Of a stretch of DNA of 64,000 nucleotides, positions 60,501 through 64,000 are shown in pieces. Origin of the DNA: Diaphorobacter ruginosibacter (GTDB taxonomy: Bacteria; Pseudomonadota; Gammaproteobacteria; Burkholderiales; Burkholderiaceae_C); NCBI RefSeq assembly GCF_014395975.1, contig NZ_CP060714.1, positions 2,294,001-2,358,000 on the forward strand, read 5' to 3'. The number at the start of each line of letters is the position of its first letter. Position 1 is the first letter of the stretch. A model generated the notes under the pieces. The model was not told the DNA's origin. It made no database searches and saw only the letters and a program-made list of their open reading frames with translations. The position numbers and the translations under genes are program-made.

Positions 60501-61508
60501 TCAGCGCCGGACCTGCAGCGCTCCCGGGTTCACGATGTTCGTGGGCGTGCCCTTGATGTAGTTGACCACATTGTCGAAGGCTGCACCGAAGTACAGCTCG
60601 TAGCTGTCCTGTTCGACATAGCCGATGTGTGGCGTGCACACGCAGTTCTCGAGGCGCAGCAGGGCGTGTCCTTGCAGGATGGGCTCGCTCTCGAACACAT
60701 CGACCGCCGCCATGCCGGGACGGCCGCGATTGAGTGCGGCGATCAGTGCATCTTGTTCGATCAGTTCTGCGCGTGATGTGTTGACGATCAGCGCCGTGGG
60801 CTTCATCTGGCTCAGGTCCTCGAGCGTGACGATATTGCGCGTCTCTTCATTGAGGCGCAGGTGCAGCGAGATCACATCGCACTGCGCAAAGAACTCGGCA
60901 CGGGTCGAGGCCACCTGGAAGCCATCGCTCAGCGCCTGTGCACGCGATGCCTCGCGGCCCCAGACGCGCACGTTCATCCCGAAGGCCTTGGCGTAGCCCG
61001 CAACGATGCGCCCGATCTTGCCGTAGCCCCAGATACCCAGCGTCTTGCCGCGCAGCACCATGCCGAGGCCGAAGTTCGGCGGCATGGAGGCGGCACGCAT
61101 GCCCGACTGTTGCCACGCACCGTGCTTGAGGTTGGCAATGTACTGGGGCAGGCGGCGCATGGCCGCCATGATGAGTGCCCAGGTCAGCTCGGCAGGCGCG
61201 ACGGGCGAGCCGACACCTTCGGCGATGGCAATGCCGCGTTCGGTACAGGCATTCACGTCGATGTGCGAGCCGACCTTGCCGGTCTGTGCGATGAGCTTGA
61301 GGCGTGGCAGCTTTTCCACGAGCTGGCGGGTGATGTGCGTGCGCTCGCGGATGAGAACGATGACGTCGGCATCCTTGAGTCGGACCGACAGCTGGCCGAG
61401 ACCTTTGACCGTATTGGTGTAAACCTTGGCGGAGTATCGTTCAAGCCGTTCGGCGCAATGGAGCTTGCGTACAGCGTCCTGGTAGTCGTCGAGTATGACA
61501 ATATTCAT
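60501..61508 (-). CDS. D-2-hydroxyacid dehydrogenase family protein
   Basis: The 335-residue NAD(P)-dependent enzyme has a Rossmann motif GYGKIG at 161-166, and the catalytic triad R246 (NTSRAEL), E275 (FESEPI) and H294 (CTPHIGY). These are the marks of the 2-hydroxyacid dehydrogenase family that reduces 2-keto acids to D-2-hydroxy acids or oxidises phosphoglycerate. No C-terminal ACT domain is present, so it is not classic SerA. The start ATG 61508 (MNIVILDDYQDAVRKL) is the conserved N-terminus. The substrate is not clear. Confidence 0.88.
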   Translation of the reverse strand: MNIVILDDYQDAVRKLHCAERLERYSAKVYTNTVKGLGQLSVRLKDADVIVLIRERTHITRQLVEKLPRLKLIAQTGKVGSHIDVNACTERGIAIAEGVGSPVAPAELTWALIMAAMRRLPQYIANLKHGAWQQSGMRAASMPPNFGLGMVLRGKTLGIWGYGKIGRIVAGYAKAFGMNVRVWGREASRAQALSDGFQVASTRAEFFAQCDVISLHLRLNEETRNIVTLEDLSQMKPTALIVNTSRAELIEQDALIAALNRGRPGMAAVDVFESEPILQGHALLRLENCVCTPHIGYVEQDSYELYFGAAFDNVVNYIKGTPTNIVNPGALQVRR

Positions 61509-61936
61509 CTTGTTTGCTGCAACTACGTGACGAGCGCAGCCGGTCGGCTGGGCGTGTCTTGGAAGATTCAATCAATTCGGTGCAGCGCATGAATGAATGC
61601 ATGCGTGCAGGGGCCTCATTGTCGTTGATGCAGCCGCGGATGCGCCAGTCGCAGACCGAATTGGGGTGCTTTTCAAACACAAGGTTACAGAGATTCTGCT
61701 GCTCTGCGAGTGTGTGATGGTCAACGTTACCCAATCAAGAGACGTTGAACAAGAGTGATTTGCCCGAGCGCATCCACACCGGCTCTTACAGCTGTTGTTT
61801 CATGATGCAGATCAGTACATAGGGCGGCCTTACCATGGCGACCTTGCCGTTCGAGGCGTATCCGGCGTCTGGACCCCTGGTTCTGCGTTGGCGCATGGTG
61901 AGGGCCATCAGCTTCATACAAGGATTCGAGAGACAC
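61509..61936. promoter_or_regulatory. Divergent intergenic region with an inverted repeat
   Basis: A 428-bp region between the hydroxyacid dehydrogenase and the His/Asp/Arg-rich gene. TCAACGT (61721-61727) and ACGTTGA (61742-61748) form 7-bp inverted arms with a 14-base spacer, a possible operator. I do not accept the small open frames here (for example 61514-61717) as genes. Confidence 0.4.
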
Positions 61937-62458
61937 ATGTCGCACCACAACTCAATGACCACCTTATCGCATGGGCAGCACGTTGCCGGTCGCCTTGGCC
62001 GCCGGCTTGGTGCAGGCCTGCTGGGCCTTGTGCTGACCGTGATGGGTACTGCCGCCAGCGCGCAGGCCTACGTGAACGGTTCGGTGAGCGGCCAAATCGC
62101 ACCGGGCGTCTACGGCCGCGTGGACATCGGGAACGCACCGGCGCCTGCTCTGATCTATCAGCAACCCATGCTCATTGCGCCGCCGCCTGTGGCCGTGCCT
62201 GCTCCACCTGTCTATATGTACGTGCCGCCGGGACATGCCAAGCATTGGGGCAAACATTGCGCGCGCTATGGTGCCTGCGGGCAGCGCGTCTATTTCCTGA
62301 GGAACCCGCCACCGCACTGGCGTGGAGGAGGCGATCGGGATCGCTGGGATCATGACCGGCGCGACCGCCACCGTCATGACCGGCACGATCGGCATGATCG
62401 CGACCACTGGCGGGATCGTGATCGCGACCATGGCCATCATGGCCGTCATCGCGACTGA
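61937..62458 (+). CDS. Secreted His/Asp/Arg-rich protein of unknown function
   Basis: The 173-residue protein has a signal peptide ending SAQA (about residue 44), a mid-region with an Ala/Pro/Val-rich stretch (about 66-96), and a tail (about 129-173) made of HDR repeats with many His, Asp and Arg residues (RHDRHDRHDRDHW type). A Cys pair (HCARYGAC, about 107-114) precedes the tail. Histidine-rich tails often bind nickel, zinc or copper, so a metal-handling role is possible. ATG 61937 is preferred because it gives a typical signal; an in-frame ATG at 61835 would add 34 residues. I recognise no domain. Confidence 0.65.
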   Translation: MSHHNSMTTLSHGQHVAGRLGRRLGAGLLGLVLTVMGTAASAQAYVNGSVSGQIAPGVYGRVDIGNAPAPALIYQQPMLIAPPPVAVPAPPVYMYVPPGHAKHWGKHCARYGACGQRVYFLRNPPPHWRGGGDRDRWDHDRRDRHRHDRHDRHDRDHWRDRDRDHGHHGRHRD

Positions 62459-62571
62459 GGTTGAGGTAGATCGGGACAGGTACTACGATGGAGATTTCGT
62501 GACGTGACAGGCAAGGATTTGTTCGCCTTGCCGCTGCGAATCGACCCCAACCGGGTTTAAGCTTGAGGGCC

Positions 62572-63321
62572 ATGGCCCACGTCACATTCTCCCCCCCATA
62601 CTCGCCCGCGGATCAGGTAGCCAACCAGCTGCGTGACCGCGGGTTCGCTGTTTTGCAACCTGCCGATGTAGCCAGCTGGATCGGCTGTTCCCTCGAAGAC
62701 CTGCAGAAACTGTCGGCCGCATGGAGCGACCTGCCGCCGGACGAGTTCCTCAAGGATGGCGGGCGCTACCGGCGTCGCCGGCATTCCTGCTTCGTGGTGG
62801 AAGGGCTCGAATACCAGCAGGTGCCCCATCGTGCCCACTGGCAGCCCGTGGAATACAACGCGCTGCATGGCGGCATGCAGCGCTGGTTCGAGCCGATGCG
62901 GGACGAGACGGTCGGCAAGCCCGTATGGGCACAGACCATGCGTGCCCTGGCGGCACTTTCACAAGCCGTAATCACCCCCGGCGCCGAACCCCAGAGTTGG
63001 CACATCGAGGCGCACCAGTTCCGCATCGATACGTCGGACGGCATCGGCCGGCCCACACCGGAAGGTGCGCACCGCGATGGCGTCGATCTGGTCGCGGTGT
63101 TCCTGGTGGACAGGCAGGACGTGAAGGGCGGCGAAACACGCATTTTCGAAGCCACGGGCCCGAATGGCCAGCGCTTCACGCTCACGGAGCCCTGGTCCGT
63201 CATGCTGCTGGATGACGCCCGCATGATCCATGAAACCACCCCCATCCAGCCGGCGGGCGAGAAGGGCTGGAGGGACACCCTGGTGGTAACCTGCCGCGCA
63301 GGCGGCTTTCAGAGCGAATGA
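62572..63321 (+). CDS. 2-oxoglutarate/Fe(II) dioxygenase family protein
   Basis: The 249-residue protein has the double-stranded beta-helix metal triad H167-R-D169 (GAHRDGVD) and H220 (ARMIHET), and R234 (WRDTL) for 2-oxoglutarate. These match the 2OG-Fe dioxygenase family of PF10014 type; some relatives hydroxylate free amino acids. Residues 60-130 hold the substrate-side loops (RYRRRRHSCFVVEG). I chose ATG 62572; an in-frame TTG at 62563 has no ribosome site. The substrate is unknown. Confidence 0.85.
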   Translation: MAHVTFSPPYSPADQVANQLRDRGFAVLQPADVASWIGCSLEDLQKLSAAWSDLPPDEFLKDGGRYRRRRHSCFVVEGLEYQQVPHRAHWQPVEYNALHGGMQRWFEPMRDETVGKPVWAQTMRALAALSQAVITPGAEPQSWHIEAHQFRIDTSDGIGRPTPEGAHRDGVDLVAVFLVDRQDVKGGETRIFEATGPNGQRFTLTEPWSVMLLDDARMIHETTPIQPAGEKGWRDTLVVTCRAGGFQSE

Positions 63322-63461
63322 TTCCGTTGGCCGGGATGCCCATGGAGGAACCATGCGTATTTGATGTGCATCAAGCAATATGAGAAGCTGCAGCAGCACA
63401 CTATCACTGATGTGTCGCGAGCTTCGCTTGCGTTGATCAGATCCAAAGATAAGGAGTATTC

Positions 63462-63902
63462 ATGTTCACCAATATCCTCATCCCGGTAGATGGCTCGACC
63501 ACCGCACTGTCCGCGGTTTCCAAGGCGGCAGGGCTGGCCAAGACCTATGGCAGCACTGTCACCGTGCTGTACGTGATCGATCCCTATCCCTTCACAGGCG
63601 TTGGCGCGGACTTTGCCTACGGTCAATCGCAATACCTGACAGCGGCCAGCACCGAGGCCAACACAGCGCTCGACACCGCCAAGAAGGCCCTGGAAGAGGC
63701 CGGCGTCGACAAGGTCAACGCAGTGGTGGGAGAAGGTCATGCGGTGCATGAAGGCATCATGCGTGCGGCCAAGGAAATAGGCAGTGACCTGATCGTCATG
63801 GGCTCCCACGGTCGGCGCGGCCTTGAAAAGCTGGTGCTGGGCAGTGTCACCCAGCGTGTTCTGGGCGTGGCCGATATTCCCGTGCTGGTTGTTCGGGAGT
63901 GA
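63462..63902 (+). CDS. Universal stress protein (UspA family)
   Basis: The 146-residue protein begins MFTNILIPVDGSTTALSAVSKA and has the nucleotide-binding motif GSHGRRGLEKLVLGSVTQRV at the C-terminus (G-x2-G-x9-G-S/T). Such proteins bind ATP and support survival under stress. The start is supported by AAGGAG 7 bases upstream. It stands alone with a strong terminator after it. Confidence 0.95.
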   Translation: MFTNILIPVDGSTTALSAVSKAAGLAKTYGSTVTVLYVIDPYPFTGVGADFAYGQSQYLTAASTEANTALDTAKKALEEAGVDKVNAVVGEGHAVHEGIMRAAKEIGSDLIVMGSHGRRGLEKLVLGSVTQRVLGVADIPVLVVRE

Positions 63903-63939
63903 CCATCGCTGGCATGCGGCGCATGCCTTGATGAAGCAG

Positions 63940-63962
63940 AACGGCCCCTCGGGGCCGTTTTT
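63940..63962. terminator. Terminator after the universal stress protein gene
   Basis: AACGGCCCC (63940-63948) pairs with GGGGCCGTT (63951-63959) with a short loop, and T residues follow. It lies between convergent genes. Confidence 0.85.
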
Positions 63963-63973
63963 CCTGGAGGCTT

Positions 63974-64000
63974 TCAGCCTCCGAAGATGCGCGTGAGCCA
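63974..64000 (-). CDS. C-terminal end of a leftward gene cut by the window edge
   Basis: The reverse strand reads a short open frame ending in a TGA at 63974-63976, with the last residues WLTRIFGG. It would be the 3' end of a gene that begins beyond the window, convergent with the stress protein gene. A small palindrome (GGAGGCT/AGCCTCC, near 63966-63982) covers its stop. Product unknown; existence is a moderate guess. Confidence 0.35.
   Translation of the reverse strand, partial: WLTRIFGG

Noticed and set aside
61514..61717. 67-residue frame between the hydroxyacid dehydrogenase and the HDR-rich protein
   Set aside because: No ribosome site, no recognisable product and an overlap with the probable promoter region.

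Overview
The window looks like chromosomal DNA of a betaproteobacterium of the order Burkholderiales, most likely family Comamonadaceae (Comamonas, Delftia, Acidovorax or Diaphorobacter type). The grounds are high GC, a Bug-type tripartite tricarboxylate transporter (TTT) binding protein, the odhA-odhB-lpd-zapE order, clpS-clpA, lptF-lptG, and the purD-hemF-rsfS-rlmH-maf-rng string. The genus call is inference. I found no rRNA, tRNA, CRISPR array, insertion sequence or prophage. Most of the window is core genome, with a few accessory patches.

Layout. 1-2.6 kb: the end of an AtuA-family catabolic cluster (truncated AtuA, AtuA C-terminal-like protein, Bug binding protein). 2.6-11.5 kb: an AI-2E-type permease, then the 2-oxoglutarate dehydrogenase genes with internal and terminal hairpins, zapE and a secreted coiled-coil protein. 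11.6-19.2 kb: PP2C phosphatase, YoaA/DinG helicase, bamD (3' ends overlapping the helicase) and dnaE. 19.3-27.1 kb: clpS, clpA, an unknown secreted protein, an MltB-type lipoprotein, exonuclease I and a sirtuin. 27.1-38 kb: a large AI-2E/GAF fusion, GNAT, upp, an RpiR-MFS-racemase cluster with a palindromic operator candidate, a PLP dehydratase, a Nu-class GST and a HerA-like ATPase. 38-44.9 kb: yebC, purD, hemF, rsfS, rlmH, maf and rng.

44.9-46.3 kb is a markedly AT-rich patch carrying a tiny ORF that overlaps an orphan RcsB-like response regulator; it looks acquired. 46.4-48.5 kb holds a methionine-type aminotransferase and a CysB-family regulator. 48.9-53.6 kb is the most interesting block: a tightly packed five-gene operon of a PepSY membrane protein, DUF2271, DUF4198, an ApbE flavin transferase and a membrane-anchored flavodoxin/FNR reductase, preceded by a Fur-like box. 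It reads as a transmembrane electron-transfer system carrying NADPH electrons to the periplasm, probably for iron reduction.

53.7-58.9 kb: cbiX, lptG and lptF leftward, diverging by only 23 bp from pepA, holC and an acidic protein. 59-64 kb: a branched-chain amino acid binding protein, a D-2-hydroxyacid dehydrogenase, a His/Asp/Arg-rich secreted protein, a 2OG-Fe dioxygenase, a universal stress protein, and the last codons of an unidentified leftward gene.
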